Positions 18,668 through 27,712 of a stretch of DNA of 64,000 nucleotides are shown here, in pieces; the first letter of the stretch is position 1; each line of letters opens with the position of its first letter. Origin of the DNA: Pseudomonas piscis (GTDB lineage: Bacteria; Pseudomonadota; Gammaproteobacteria; Pseudomonadales; Pseudomonadaceae); assembly GCF_009380155.1 (NCBI RefSeq), contig NZ_WHUV01000004.1, positions 372,001-436,000 on the forward strand, read 5' to 3'. The position numbers were made by a program, and so were the translations under genes. The notes beneath the pieces are model-generated. The model saw only the letters and a list, made by a program, of their open reading frames with translations, searched no databases and was not told the DNA's origin.

Positions 18668-18773
18668 GTCCTGTCGTGGATTTCAGTCTCGCGCGGGTGT
18701 CGCGGATGGCTCTTGTGCTGGTCGTTCATTCCGGGCCCGGCCTGCCAACAGGGGCGGAGCCGAGGGCGTCGGA

Positions 18774-20399
18774 TCAGAGGCGGAAGCGCGCCACCAGGCC
18801 GTTCAGGTCCACGGCCAGGCTGGCCAGTTCATTGCTGGCGGCGCTGGTCTGGTGGGCGCCGGTGGCCGATTGCACCGAAAGATCACGGATGTTCACCAGG
18901 TTGCAATCCACTTCCCGGGCTACCTGGGCCTGCTCTTCGGCGGCGCTGGCGATCACCAGGTTGCGCTCGTTGATCTGGATGATCGCGCTGTTGATGGTGT
19001 CCAGGGACAGGCCGGCGCCCCGGGCGATGTTCAGGGTCGATTCGGCGCGCTCGGTGCTGTTGCGCATGGAGTCCACGGCCTGTTCGGTGCCGTTCTGGAT
19101 GCTGCCGATCATGCGTTCGATTTCGCTGGTGGACTGTTGGGTACGGTGGGCCAGGGCGCGGACTTCGTCGGCGACCACGGCGAAGCCGCGTCCGGCCTCG
19201 CCGGCACGGGCGGCCTCGATGGCGGCGTTGAGGGCCAGCAGGTTGGTCTGGTCGGCCAGGCCACGGATCACGTCCAGGACCTTGCCGATATCCCGGGACT
19301 GATTGGCCAGGTCGCCGACCAGGCTGGCGGTGTCCTGCACGTCGCTGCTCATGCGTTCGATGGCGGCCACGGTTTCCTGCACCAGGTCGCGGCCGTCGCC
19401 GGCCGAAGCGGTGGCGTTCTTCGAGGCCTCGGAAGTGCTGACGGCATTGCGTGCCACTTCCTCCACGGCGCTGGTCATTTCGGTGACCGCGGTGGCGGCC
19501 TGCTCGATCTCGTTGTTCTGCTGGGTCAGGCCACGGGCGCTTTCCTCGGTGACGCTGTTGAGTTCCTCGGCCGCGGAGGCCAGTTGGGTGGCGGAACCGG
19601 AGATACGCTGCAGGGTGGTGCGCAGGTTCTCCTGCATCTTGGCCATGGCCCGCAGCAGGCGGCCAGCCTCATCGTTGCCATCGACCTGGACCGGGCGGGC
19701 CAGGTTGCCCTCGGCGATCTCCTCGGCAGCTTCCAGGGCCTTGGCGATCGGCTGGGTGATGCTGCGGGTCAGCAACCAGGCGAACAGCAAGGTCAGGCCG
19801 CTGGCCAGCACCAGCAGTGCCACCACCAGGTCGAAGGCGTTGTGGTACTGCCTGGCCGCCTCCTCGGCGGCGGCGGTGGAGTAGCGGGTATTGATCTCCA
19901 GCAGGCGGTTGAGGGTGCTGTTGATCGCTTCGGCGCTGTCCATCAATTGCTCGTTGAGCAACGCTTGCATGGCCTCCAGCTGGCCGTTGCGCGACAGTTC
20001 GATCAACTGGCTCTCCAGTTGGCGATGATGGGTCAGCGCCTTGATGTATTCGGCGTAGGCGGCACGCTCTTCGGGGAGGCTGATCAGGGCTTCGTAGCGC
20101 GGGCGGATATCGTCGATCTCCTGGTTGCGCTTGACGATGGTCTCCAGTGCCCTTTGCTGGGCCTCGGCGTCGCGATTGACCAGCAGGCGATAAGCATTGA
20201 CCCGCAGGCGCAGGCTCAACTGGGTGAAGTCATCGACGCTCTTGATGCTGGGGAGGGTGTCTTGGGTGATCAGCTCGGTGGCCGCGTGGATCTTGCCCAT
20301 CTGGTTCAGCGCAAAGACGCCGAGAAACAGCATCAGGCAGCCGATCAGGGCGAACCCGAGGAAGGCCCGCGGGGCGATGTTCATGGTGCGCAGGGACAT
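18774..20399 (-). CDS. Methyl-accepting chemotaxis protein 2 of a tandem pair
   Basis: A 541-residue chemoreceptor with the same layout as its neighbour: helix 1, four-helix-bundle sensor domain, helix 2 (LVVALLVLASGLTLLFAWLL), HAMP, and a signalling hairpin ending LVARFRL with no CheR pentapeptide. The sensor domain has diverged from receptor 1, with many substitutions but no length change. The HAMP and signalling parts differ at only about 20 positions over some 330 residues. The likely history is duplication followed by sensor diversification, possibly with gene conversion of the cytoplasmic half. Ligand unknown. It has its own FliA-like promoter. Confidence 0.93.
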   Translation of the reverse strand: MSLRTMNIAPRAFLGFALIGCLMLFLGVFALNQMGKIHAATELITQDTLPSIKSVDDFTQLSLRLRVNAYRLLVNRDAEAQQRALETIVKRNQEIDDIRPRYEALISLPEERAAYAEYIKALTHHRQLESQLIELSRNGQLEAMQALLNEQLMDSAEAINSTLNRLLEINTRYSTAAAEEAARQYHNAFDLVVALLVLASGLTLLFAWLLTRSITQPIAKALEAAEEIAEGNLARPVQVDGNDEAGRLLRAMAKMQENLRTTLQRISGSATQLASAAEELNSVTEESARGLTQQNNEIEQAATAVTEMTSAVEEVARNAVSTSEASKNATASAGDGRDLVQETVAAIERMSSDVQDTASLVGDLANQSRDIGKVLDVIRGLADQTNLLALNAAIEAARAGEAGRGFAVVADEVRALAHRTQQSTSEIERMIGSIQNGTEQAVDSMRNSTERAESTLNIARGAGLSLDTINSAIIQINERNLVIASAAEEQAQVAREVDCNLVNIRDLSVQSATGAHQTSAASNELASLAVDLNGLVARFRL

Positions 20400-20710
20400 T
20401 GTTTTCACCTGTGTGAAGCGCGGTTGGCGCTTTGGGAAAATGGATGAGTACCTGGCTATCGCGTGGGGAAAATGCTTCTTGAATCGCCAAAAGCGGTTTC
20501 GGAAATTTCCACTGGCTTGTCCGATTTTTCGGGAAAAGTCCTGGTCTCCGACCGGGGGTCAGGAACCCCAGGGGAGAATGACAGTCTCTAGCAGCTCTCG
20601 CGGAAGGGTCATCGCCAGTAAAATCAAGGCTTTGCGCCTGGATAACCCTGGCATCCAGGGTGACTTTTCTTTATCGTACGCGCCCTTTGCAAAAAGCCCG
20701 GAAGATCAAA
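20400..20710. other. Intergenic region between divergent chemoreceptor 2 and the coiled-coil/zapA-like pair
   Basis: A 311-base stretch without a credible gene. It contains the FliA-like promoter for the leftward receptor (20456-20482) and, 50 bases before the rightward ATG, a hairpin ACCCTGG-CAT-CCAGGGT (20645-20661) followed by a T-rich run (ACTTTTCTTT). The hairpin could be a leader terminator or simply a structured 5' leader. Confidence 0.6.
20456..20482 (-). promoter_or_regulatory. Sigma28-like (FliA) promoter of chemoreceptor 2
   Basis: On the minus strand TCAAG is followed by 14 bases and CGCGATAG. The CGATA core and the spacing match the flagellar sigma consensus, but the match is weaker than upstream of receptor 1. 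It is 57 bases before the ATG at 20399. Confidence 0.55.
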
Positions 20711-20941
20711 ATGTTGGAAGCATCCCTCAGCCAATTGGAACAGCTGGTCAGTGACCTGGTGGTACAGAACCAGGAGCTGCTCGGCACTAACGAAGCCCTC
20801 AAGGCACAACTGGCCCAGGCCAGGGACGAGAACGAAAGCCTGCAGCTGAACCTGATGGAGCAGGAAGAGAAGCACGGCGCCACCGCTGCCCGCATCCAGG
20901 CCCTGGTTGAGCGCGTCACTGCGAGCCCGGCCAATCCATGA
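20711..20941 (+). CDS. Small coiled-coil protein (TIGR02449/ZapB-like)
   Basis: A 76-residue protein made almost wholly of one predicted coiled coil with Leu/Gln heptads (LEASLSQLEQLVSDLVVQNQ and onward). It resembles the small TIGR02449 family usually found beside zapA and is similar in style to ZapB. ATG at 20711 (MLEASL) is the likely start because the coiled coil begins there; the in-frame extension to 20660 has no such pattern. Its stop overlaps the ATG of the next gene (ATGA), so the two products are probably made together and may work together at the division ring. That is inferred from pairing only. Confidence 0.8.
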   Translation: MLEASLSQLEQLVSDLVVQNQELLGTNEALKAQLAQARDENESLQLNLMEQEEKHGATAARIQALVERVTASPANP

Positions 20942-21240
20942 GACATCACAGCGATGGAGTGAGAGTGGTCTCGATCCTCGGCGAGGACTATTCGCTCAAG
21001 GCGCCGGCCGGACAGGAGCAGGTCCTGATGGATGCGGTGCAGATGCTCCAGGCCGCCCTGGCCGATACCAAGAAGAAGTTCCCGACCCTGATCGGCGAGC
21101 GCCTGCTGGTACTGGCGGCGATGAACCTGTGCTCGCAGCAGTTGGAGATGCAGAAGCGCCACGAGCAGGAGCTCGAGCGCTATCAGGAACAGGTGAGCGC
21201 CACGGTCGACGTGATCGCCAAGACCATCCAACAGAACTGA
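20938..21240 (+). CDS. ZapA-like cell division protein
   Basis: A 100-residue protein with the ZapA layout: an N-terminal beta-rich part, VRVVSILGEDYSLKAPAGQEQVLMDAVQMLQ, then a long C-terminal helix, LLVLAAMNLCSQQLEMQKRHEQELERYQ. ZapA bundles FtsZ filaments. Pseudomonads normally carry a zapA near the 6S RNA gene and a formyltetrahydrofolate cyclo-ligase gene. No 6S RNA or cyclo-ligase is seen here, so this may be a second, divergent copy. It is translationally coupled to the coiled-coil gene before it. Confidence 0.75.
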   Translation: MRHHSDGVRVVSILGEDYSLKAPAGQEQVLMDAVQMLQAALADTKKKFPTLIGERLLVLAAMNLCSQQLEMQKRHEQELERYQEQVSATVDVIAKTIQQN

Positions 21241-21316
21241 TCCCGCTGAGCCGCCTCAGCCCGTTGCGGCTGGAGTCACGCAATGGCCCCGACGCGCTTG
21301 CCGGGGCCCGTGGCGC

Positions 21317-23119
21317 TCAGAACCACTCGTCGCGCATCGCCAGGCAGGTATCGTCCCGGGCCTCCAGGAGCTTCAGCTCATGCTCGCAGCCCGGCACTTC
21401 CCAGGTGAGGAAGTAACGCGCAGCCTGCCGCTTGCCCAGATAGAAATCCCGATCCGCCGCATCTCCCCGGGCCAGGCCTTCCTCGGCGCGGATCGCCTGC
21501 TCCAGCCAGCGCCAGCCAATCACCGCATGGCCGAAGGCTTTCAGATAGAGCGCCGAGTTGGCCAGGGTCGCGGTGACCTTGCCAGTGGCCAGGTCGCCCA
21601 GTAGCCCCAGGGTCACGGTTTGCAGGCGCGCCACCAGTTGTTCCAGGGGCTGGCGCAGGGCGTCCAGGCTGGAGTGGGCCTGGGAGCGCCCGCAGGTCTC
21701 GATGATCAGGCGGATCAGGCGCTTGAGCCCCGCGCCGCCATTCTGTGCCAGCTTGCGCCCCAGCAAGTCCAGGGACTGGATACCGTGGGTGCCCTCATGG
21801 ATCGGGTTCAGGCGGTTGTCGCGGTAGTACTGCTCCACCGGGTACTCGCGGGTGTAGCCATGGCCGCCGAGGATCTGGATCGCCAGTTCGTTGGCCTTGA
21901 GGCAGAACTCCGAAGGCCAGGACTTGACGATCGGGGTCAGCAGGTCCAGCAACTCGTGGGCCTGCTGGCGTCCGGCTTCATCGTCCAGGGTGGTGGTGTC
22001 GTCGAATAACCGGGCCGCGTACAGGCCCAGGTCGAATGCGCCTTCGACATAGGCCTTCTGGGTCAGCAGCATCCGGCGCACGTCGGCGTGCTGGATGATC
22101 GCCACCTGGGGCGCGCTCGGGTCCTTGCCATCTGGCAGGCGCCCTTGAGGGCGCTCACGAGCGTACTCCAGGGAGTAGAGGTAGCCGGCATAGCCGAGCA
22201 TCACCGCACCCATGCCAACGCCGATGCGCGCCTCGTTCATCATCTGGAACATGTAGGACAGGCCCGCATGGGGTTTGCCCACCAGATAGCCGACGCATTC
22301 GCCGTTATCGCCGAAGTTCAGCGCAGTCGAAGTGGTGCCGCGATAGCCCATCTTGTGGAACAGGCCGGCCAGCAGCACGTCGTTGCGCTGGCCCAGCGAG
22401 CCGTCGGCGTTGACCAGGAACTTGGGCACGATGAACAGCGAGATGCCCTTCACTCCGGGGGGCGCATCCGGCAGCTTGGCCAGCACCATGTGCACGATGT
22501 TCTGCGCTAGCGAGTGGTCGCCACCGGAGATGAAGATCTTGTTGCCCTTGATCCGGTAGCTGCCGTCGCCGGCCGGTTCCGCACGGGTGCGGATATCCGC
22601 CAGCGACGAGCCGGCATGGGGCTCGGTCAGGGCCATGGTGCCGAAGAAGCGACCGTCGATCATCGGCTGCAGGAAGCGCTGTTTCTGCTCCTGGCTACCG
22701 AAGCTCTCGATCAGGTTGGCTGCGCCCATGGTCAGGAAGGGGTAGGCGGAGCTGCCGACGTTGGCCGCCTGGAAGTGGGCGAAGCAGGCCTGGGACAGCA
22801 GGGTTGGCAACTGCATGCCGCCGGCCTCGAAGTCGCGGGTGGCGTTGAGGAAGCCGGCCTCGAGAAAGGCGTCCACCGCCGGTTTCACCTCGGGGATCAA
22901 TACCGCCTGGCCGTTTTCATAGCGCGGTTCGTGCTCGTCGCCCTTGCGGTTGTGCGGGGCGAAATACTTCTCGGCGATGCTGCGGGCGGTGCCCAGGGCG
23001 GCGTCGAAGGTTTCGCGATTGTGTTCGGCAAACCGTTCGCGCTGGGTCAGGCCCTCGGCATCGAGCACCTCATACAGTTCAAAAGCCAGATTGCGGGAAC
23101 TGAGCAAGGTCTCGGACAT
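21317..23119 (-). CDS. Acyl-CoA dehydrogenase with C-terminal extension
   Basis: A 600-residue flavoenzyme. It is larger than short-chain acyl-CoA dehydrogenases (about 390) because of an extra N-terminal segment and a C-terminal domain typical of the 3-methylmercaptopropionyl-CoA dehydrogenase-like group. The FAD-binding block ALTEPHAGSSLADI is near residue 165. The probable catalytic Glu is in NPIHEGTHGIQSLD at about 442. It oxidises an acyl-CoA to the 2-enoyl-CoA, passing electrons to ETF; chain-length preference is not readable. It stands alone, with the chemoreceptor and ZapA-like genes on one side and putA on the other. Confidence 0.9.
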   Translation of the reverse strand: MSETLLSSRNLAFELYEVLDAEGLTQRERFAEHNRETFDAALGTARSIAEKYFAPHNRKGDEHEPRYENGQAVLIPEVKPAVDAFLEAGFLNATRDFEAGGMQLPTLLSQACFAHFQAANVGSSAYPFLTMGAANLIESFGSQEQKQRFLQPMIDGRFFGTMALTEPHAGSSLADIRTRAEPAGDGSYRIKGNKIFISGGDHSLAQNIVHMVLAKLPDAPPGVKGISLFIVPKFLVNADGSLGQRNDVLLAGLFHKMGYRGTTSTALNFGDNGECVGYLVGKPHAGLSYMFQMMNEARIGVGMGAVMLGYAGYLYSLEYARERPQGRLPDGKDPSAPQVAIIQHADVRRMLLTQKAYVEGAFDLGLYAARLFDDTTTLDDEAGRQQAHELLDLLTPIVKSWPSEFCLKANELAIQILGGHGYTREYPVEQYYRDNRLNPIHEGTHGIQSLDLLGRKLAQNGGAGLKRLIRLIIETCGRSQAHSSLDALRQPLEQLVARLQTVTLGLLGDLATGKVTATLANSALYLKAFGHAVIGWRWLEQAIRAEEGLARGDAADRDFYLGKRQAARYFLTWEVPGCEHELKLLEARDDTCLAMRDEWF

Positions 23120-23215
23120 GGCGGCTTACCTGTTGATTGAGGAAATGAGCCGAGTCTAGACCTGTGAATGAAGGTCGGATAGGAAGATTGATAGGCGTGA
23201 TGAAGCAGGAGAAAC

Positions 23216-23288
23216 CAAGCTACAAGCCAGAGCCAGAAGCAAAAACGGCAAGCAAAGGCTGTTGCCCCTGCTTGCCGCTTGTAGCTTG
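23216..23288. repeat. Intergenic inverted repeat, copy 1
   Basis: CAAGCTACAAGC (23216-23227) pairs perfectly with GCTTGTAGCTTG (23277-23288), with further pairing inside (GGCAAGCA against TGCTTGCC). Bases 23271-23286 are identical to 32452-32467 in copy 2. It lies just beyond the putA stop and may act as a transcript end structure. Confidence 0.65.
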
Positions 23289-23297
23289 CCGCTGCTC

Positions 23298-26200
23298 TTA
23301 ACCGATGGTCATCAGGCTGGCGTTACCGCCGGCCGCAGCGGTGTTGACGCTCAGGGCGCGTTCGATCACCAGGCGTTCCAGGGCGATCGTCGTTTCGCCC
23401 TGGGACAGGCCCTGGACGCCGACGATGGCACCGGCGCGCTGGGCCACCTGCTGGCAGACGCCGCGCAACTGGTCGGAGTCGCCGTGGTGCAGGACCGCGT
23501 CGAACACGGCCTCATCCTTGGTCCAGTCGGCCACGCGTTTGATGCGTACCTGGACTTCCCGGGGCAGGCGGCCGAACAGAGCCTTGGACACGGCGTTTTC
23601 CGGCCAGACTGCCGAGCCGCCGACGGCCAGTACCGCCGCCAGTTGCGTCAGCAGGTCGCCTTCGATTTCCGCCAGGCACAGCACGTGCTCACGGGGCAGG
23701 ATGGCGTAGCTGTTGCGCTCGCCGGTCGGGCCGGCCAGCTGCCGGGTGATCCCGCTCTGCGACTGCCCGGCGAACTGTTTGCACAGGACCGAGAGTTCCG
23801 CCAGCTTGGCGCTGTCGGCCCAGGCTTGCAGGGCCGACAGCGGCTTGAGCAGCGACTCGCGCAGGCGCAGGTCCGGGGCGCTGATGGCGTCGGCACGGAC
23901 GAAGGACTGCTCGATGGCGTCCACCGGACGGGTCGACAGCAGGCGGTACAGGTACAGCGGGCCGCCGGCTTTCGGGCCGGTGCCCGACAGGCCTTCGCCA
24001 CCGAATGGCTGCACGCCGACCACGGCACCGACGATGTTGCGGTTGACGTACATGTTGCCGGCGTTGACGTTGTCCACCACCTTGGCGATGGTCTCGTCGA
24101 TCCGGGTATGCACGCCCAGGGTCAGGCCGTAGCCGGAAGCGTTGATCTGGGCGATCAGCTGGTCGATGTCCTTGCGCTTGTAGCGCACTACGTGCAGCAC
24201 CGGGCCGAAGATCTCGCGCTGCAGTTCGTCGAAGCTTTCCAGCTCGATCAGGGTCGGCATGACGAAGGTGCCGCGCTTGATTTCCTCGCCTTCGGCGATG
24301 GCCACCTGATACACGGTACGGCCTTTATCGCGCATGCCCTGGATGTGTTTCTCGATCCCGGCCTTGGCTTCGGCGTCGATCACCGGGCCGATGTCCACGG
24401 CCAGGCGCTCGGGGTTGCCCAGGCGGCTTTCGGCCATGGCGCCCTTGAGCATTTCGATCACGCGGTCGGCGGAGTCTTCCTGCAGGCACAGTACGCGCAG
24501 GGCCGAGCAACGCTGGCCGGCACTGTCGAAGGCCGAGGACACCACGTCGATCACCACCTGCTCGGTCAGGGCCGAGGAGTCGACGATCATCGCGTTCTGG
24601 CCGCCGGTCTCGGCGATCAGCGGGATTGGCCGGCCCTGGTTGTCCAGGCGCCCGGCGATGTTGCGTTGCAGCAGGCGGGCGACTTCGGTGGAGCCGGTGA
24701 ACATCACGCCCTTGACCCGCTCGTCGCCGACCAGGCCGGCACCGACGGTCTCGCCACGGCCTGGCAGCAGTTGCAGCACGCCTTCGGGAATGCCGGCTTC
24801 CAGCATCAGGCGCACGGCCTGGGCGGCTACCAGCGGGGTCTGCTCGGCAGGCTTGGCCAGTACCGGGTTGCCGGCGGCCAGGGCTGCGGCCACCTGGCCG
24901 GAGAAGATCGCCAGCGGGAAGTTCCACGGGCTGATGCACACCACCGGGCCCAGTGGACGGTGGGCGTCGTTGCTGAAATCGTTGCGGGCCTGCACCGCGT
25001 AGTAGCGCAGGAAGTCCACGGCTTCGCGCACTTCGGCGATGGCGTTGGCGAAGGTCTTGCCGGCCTCGCGGACTAGCAGGCCCATCAGCGGCTGGATTTC
25101 GCCTTCCATCAGGTCGGCGGCGCGTTCCAGGATCGCCGCGCGTTCGGCCGGCGGGGTCGCCTGCCAGATCGGTGCGGCGTTGAGGGCGCACTGGATGGCG
25201 TTGTCGACGTCGACAACGGTGGCCTCCTGGACATGGCCCACCACGTCGCGGTGGTCGGACGGGTTGAGTACCGGCGCCGGGGTTTCTTCGCTGGCCGGGC
25301 AGCCGAGCAGCGGCGCGGCTTTCCAGTCGTTATGGGCAGTGGCCAGCAGCGCGCAGGACAGCGATGCCAGGCGATGCTCGTTGGCCATGTCGATGCCGGC
25401 CGAGTTGGCGCGGTCGGTGCCGTACAGGTCGCGCGGCAGCGGGATGCGCGGGTGCGGCAGGCCGACGCCGCCTTCCAGGGTGGCCATCTGTTCGATCTGG
25501 CTGACCGGGTCGGCCACCAGTTCCTGGATCGAGATCGACTGGTCGGCGATACGGTTGACGAACGAGGTGTTGGCGCCGTTTTCCAGCAGGCGGCGAACCA
25601 GGTAGGCCAGCAGGGTCTCGTGGGTGCCCACCGGAGCGTAGACGCGGCATGGGCGGTTCAGCTTGCCGTCGGCGACCTTGCCCACCACTTGTTCGTACAG
25701 CGGCTCACCCATGCCGTGCAGGCACTGGAACTCGTACTGGCCGGGGTAGTAGTTCTGGCCGGCGATATGGTAGATCGCGGACAGGGTATGGGCGTTGTGC
25801 GTGGCGAATTGCGGGTAGATGACTTCCGGCACCGACAGCAGCTTGCGCGCGCAAGCGATGTAGGAGACGTCGGTGTAAACCTTGCGGGTGTAGACCGGGT
25901 AGCCTTCCAGGCCTTCGACCTGGGCGCGCTTGATCTCGCTGTCCCAGTAGGCGCCCTTCACCAGGCGGATCATCAGGCGGTGGCGGCTGCGGCGCGCCAG
26001 GTCGATGACGTAGTCGATCACGTACGGGCAGCGCTTCTGGTAAGCCTGGATCACGAAGCCGATACCGTTCCAGCCGGCCAGTTGCGGCTCGAAGCACAGG
26101 CGCTCGAGCAGGTCCAGCGACAGCTCCAGGCGGTCGGCTTCCTCGGCGTCGATGTTCAGGCCGATGTCGTACTGTTTGGCCAGCAGGGTCAGGGATAGCA

Positions 26201-27251
26201 GGCGTGGGTACAGCTCTTCCATCACGCGCTCGTACTGGGCGCGGCTGTAGCGCGGGTGCAGGGCCGAGAGCTTGATCGAGATGCCCGGGCCTTCGTAGAT
26301 GCCGCGACCGTGGGAGGCCTTGCCGATCGAGTGGATGGCCTGCTCGTAGGACGCCAGGTATTTCTGCGCGTCGTGCTCGGTCAGTGCCGCTTCACCGAGC
26401 ATGTCGTAGGAGTAGCGGAAGCCCTTGGCTTCGAACTTGCTGGCGTTGGCCAGGGCTTCGGCGATGGTCTCGCCGGTGACGAACTGCTCGCCCATCAGGC
26501 GCATGGCCATGTCCACGCCCTTGCGGATCATCGGCTCGCCGCTCTTGCCGATGATGCGGCTCAGGGAAGAGGTCAGGCCCGCTTCATTGTGGGTCGACAC
26601 CAGCTTGCCGGTGAGCAACAGGCCCCAGGTGGCGGCGTTGACGAACAGCGACGGGCTGTTGCCCAGGTGCGGCTGCCAGTTGCCGGTGCTGATCTTGTCG
26701 CGGATCAGCGCGTCGCGGGTGCCTTTGTCGGGGATGCGCAGCAGGGCTTCGGCCAGGCACATCAGCGCCACGCCTTCCTGGGACGACAGGGAGAACTCCT
26801 GCAGCAGGCCCTGGACGATGCCGGCCCGGCCGCCGGCGCTCTTCTGGTTGCGCAGTTTTTCGGCGATGGAGGCGGCCAGCTTGTTCGCGGCCTCGGCGGT
26901 GGCGGCCGGCAGGCGCGCCTGCTCCAGCAGCATCGGCACCACTTCCGGTTCCGGCCGGCGATAGGCCGCGGTGATGGAGGCACGCAGTACCGATTGCGGC
27001 AGGATGCTCTCGGCGAATTCGAGGAAGCATTGGTGAGCATGGTCGGTGATCACGTCACCGGCGTCGTCGCCGTCGCGGGCGATGGCGTTGCTCAGCTCGG
27101 TCAGGGTTGCACCACCCTCGAGTTTCTCCAGGTAATTGAAGATCGCCTGCTTGATCAGCCAGTGCGGAGTCCGATCAATCGAGGCCGCGGCCGCCTTGAG
27201 ACGTTCGCGGGTAGGGTCGTCGAGTTTGACCCCGAGGGTGGTGGTAGCCAT
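23298..27251 (-). CDS. putA: Trifunctional PutA: proline dehydrogenase, P5C dehydrogenase and repressor
   Basis: A 1317-residue protein matching the length of the long, trifunctional PutA. Residues 1-47 form a ribbon-helix-helix DNA-binding domain (TTLGVKLDDPTRERLKAAA). A proline dehydrogenase barrel follows at about 240-560, with REMVKGAYWDSEIKRAQ-type residues of the FAD site. The aldehyde dehydrogenase domain has ETGGQNAMI and the catalytic Cys915 in SAGQRCSAL. A C-terminal domain completes the fold. It oxidises proline to glutamate at the membrane; without proline it represses put genes. The ATG at 27251 (MATTTLG) begins the RHH domain directly. Six GTTGCA sites in the intergenic region are its probable operators. 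Confidence 0.96.
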   Translation of the reverse strand: MATTTLGVKLDDPTRERLKAAAASIDRTPHWLIKQAIFNYLEKLEGGATLTELSNAIARDGDDAGDVITDHAHQCFLEFAESILPQSVLRASITAAYRRPEPEVVPMLLEQARLPAATAEAANKLAASIAEKLRNQKSAGGRAGIVQGLLQEFSLSSQEGVALMCLAEALLRIPDKGTRDALIRDKISTGNWQPHLGNSPSLFVNAATWGLLLTGKLVSTHNEAGLTSSLSRIIGKSGEPMIRKGVDMAMRLMGEQFVTGETIAEALANASKFEAKGFRYSYDMLGEAALTEHDAQKYLASYEQAIHSIGKASHGRGIYEGPGISIKLSALHPRYSRAQYERVMEELYPRLLSLTLLAKQYDIGLNIDAEEADRLELSLDLLERLCFEPQLAGWNGIGFVIQAYQKRCPYVIDYVIDLARRSRHRLMIRLVKGAYWDSEIKRAQVEGLEGYPVYTRKVYTDVSYIACARKLLSVPEVIYPQFATHNAHTLSAIYHIAGQNYYPGQYEFQCLHGMGEPLYEQVVGKVADGKLNRPCRVYAPVGTHETLLAYLVRRLLENGANTSFVNRIADQSISIQELVADPVSQIEQMATLEGGVGLPHPRIPLPRDLYGTDRANSAGIDMANEHRLASLSCALLATAHNDWKAAPLLGCPASEETPAPVLNPSDHRDVVGHVQEATVVDVDNAIQCALNAAPIWQATPPAERAAILERAADLMEGEIQPLMGLLVREAGKTFANAIAEVREAVDFLRYYAVQARNDFSNDAHRPLGPVVCISPWNFPLAIFSGQVAAALAAGNPVLAKPAEQTPLVAAQAVRLMLEAGIPEGVLQLLPGRGETVGAGLVGDERVKGVMFTGSTEVARLLQRNIAGRLDNQGRPIPLIAETGGQNAMIVDSSALTEQVVIDVVSSAFDSAGQRCSALRVLCLQEDSADRVIEMLKGAMAESRLGNPERLAVDIGPVIDAEAKAGIEKHIQGMRDKGRTVYQVAIAEGEEIKRGTFVMPTLIELESFDELQREIFGPVLHVVRYKRKDIDQLIAQINASGYGLTLGVHTRIDETIAKVVDNVNAGNMYVNRNIVGAVVGVQPFGGEGLSGTGPKAGGPLYLYRLLSTRPVDAIEQSFVRADAISAPDLRLRESLLKPLSALQAWADSAKLAELSVLCKQFAGQSQSGITRQLAGPTGERNSYAILPREHVLCLAEIEGDLLTQLAAVLAVGGSAVWPENAVSKALFGRLPREVQVRIKRVADWTKDEAVFDAVLHHGDSDQLRGVCQQVAQRAGAIVGVQGLSQGETTIALERLVIERALSVNTAAAGGNASLMTIG

Positions 27252-27712
27252 ATTTTTATCCTCATGTTTGCCACGCGAGTGTGGCATCAGCTGGCGGCAA
27301 GATTATCCGCGAGCCGAAATAGGTGCAACCGGGTGCAACCCATTTTTACCGGGAAAAAATCGCAGTTTGTCAGGAATAAAATTCCGCTACACAAAGTAGG
27401 GAATCGATCTGGTGCATTCGCTTCTGAAAAAGATTTTCCTTGCTCCAAAAAGGAGCAAAAACGTCACCAACCGCCGATTTATCGACAAGGTGCAACTGAT
27501 TCACGTCAAATCGGTTGCACCTTGTTCATTTTGTTGCATAGGATTCGCGCCCAAGGTGCAACCGTCTTCGTGACTGGGGCATCGGCTGATGGCTTTCCTG
27601 GGGAAACATCAGTCATAAATGCGCGGCACGCTTGAACGTCTCCCAATCGTTATCGTTTGGCGGCGTGGGGCAGTGACCGCCGCACCATAAAAACAAAGCC
27701 AGGGCGTTACTC
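27252..27712. promoter_or_regulatory. putA-putP control region with six PutA-type GTTGCA sites
   Basis: A 461-base divergent regulatory region of low GC for this genome. The hexamer GTTGCA, the core recognised by E. coli PutA, occurs six times on either strand: 27324-27329, 27334-27339, 27491-27496, 27514-27519, 27533-27538 and 27557-27562. The first two are direct repeats of GGTGCAACC exactly 10 bp apart, one helical turn. The other four cluster within 72 bp toward putP. About 0.2 would be expected by chance in this length. The layout suggests looping between a putA-proximal pair and a putP-proximal group. Confidence 0.8.

Noticed and set aside
16960..20399. Tandem repeat of about 1.8 kb as an assembly duplication
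   Set aside because: The sensor domains and flanking promoters differ clearly, so the two copies are real.
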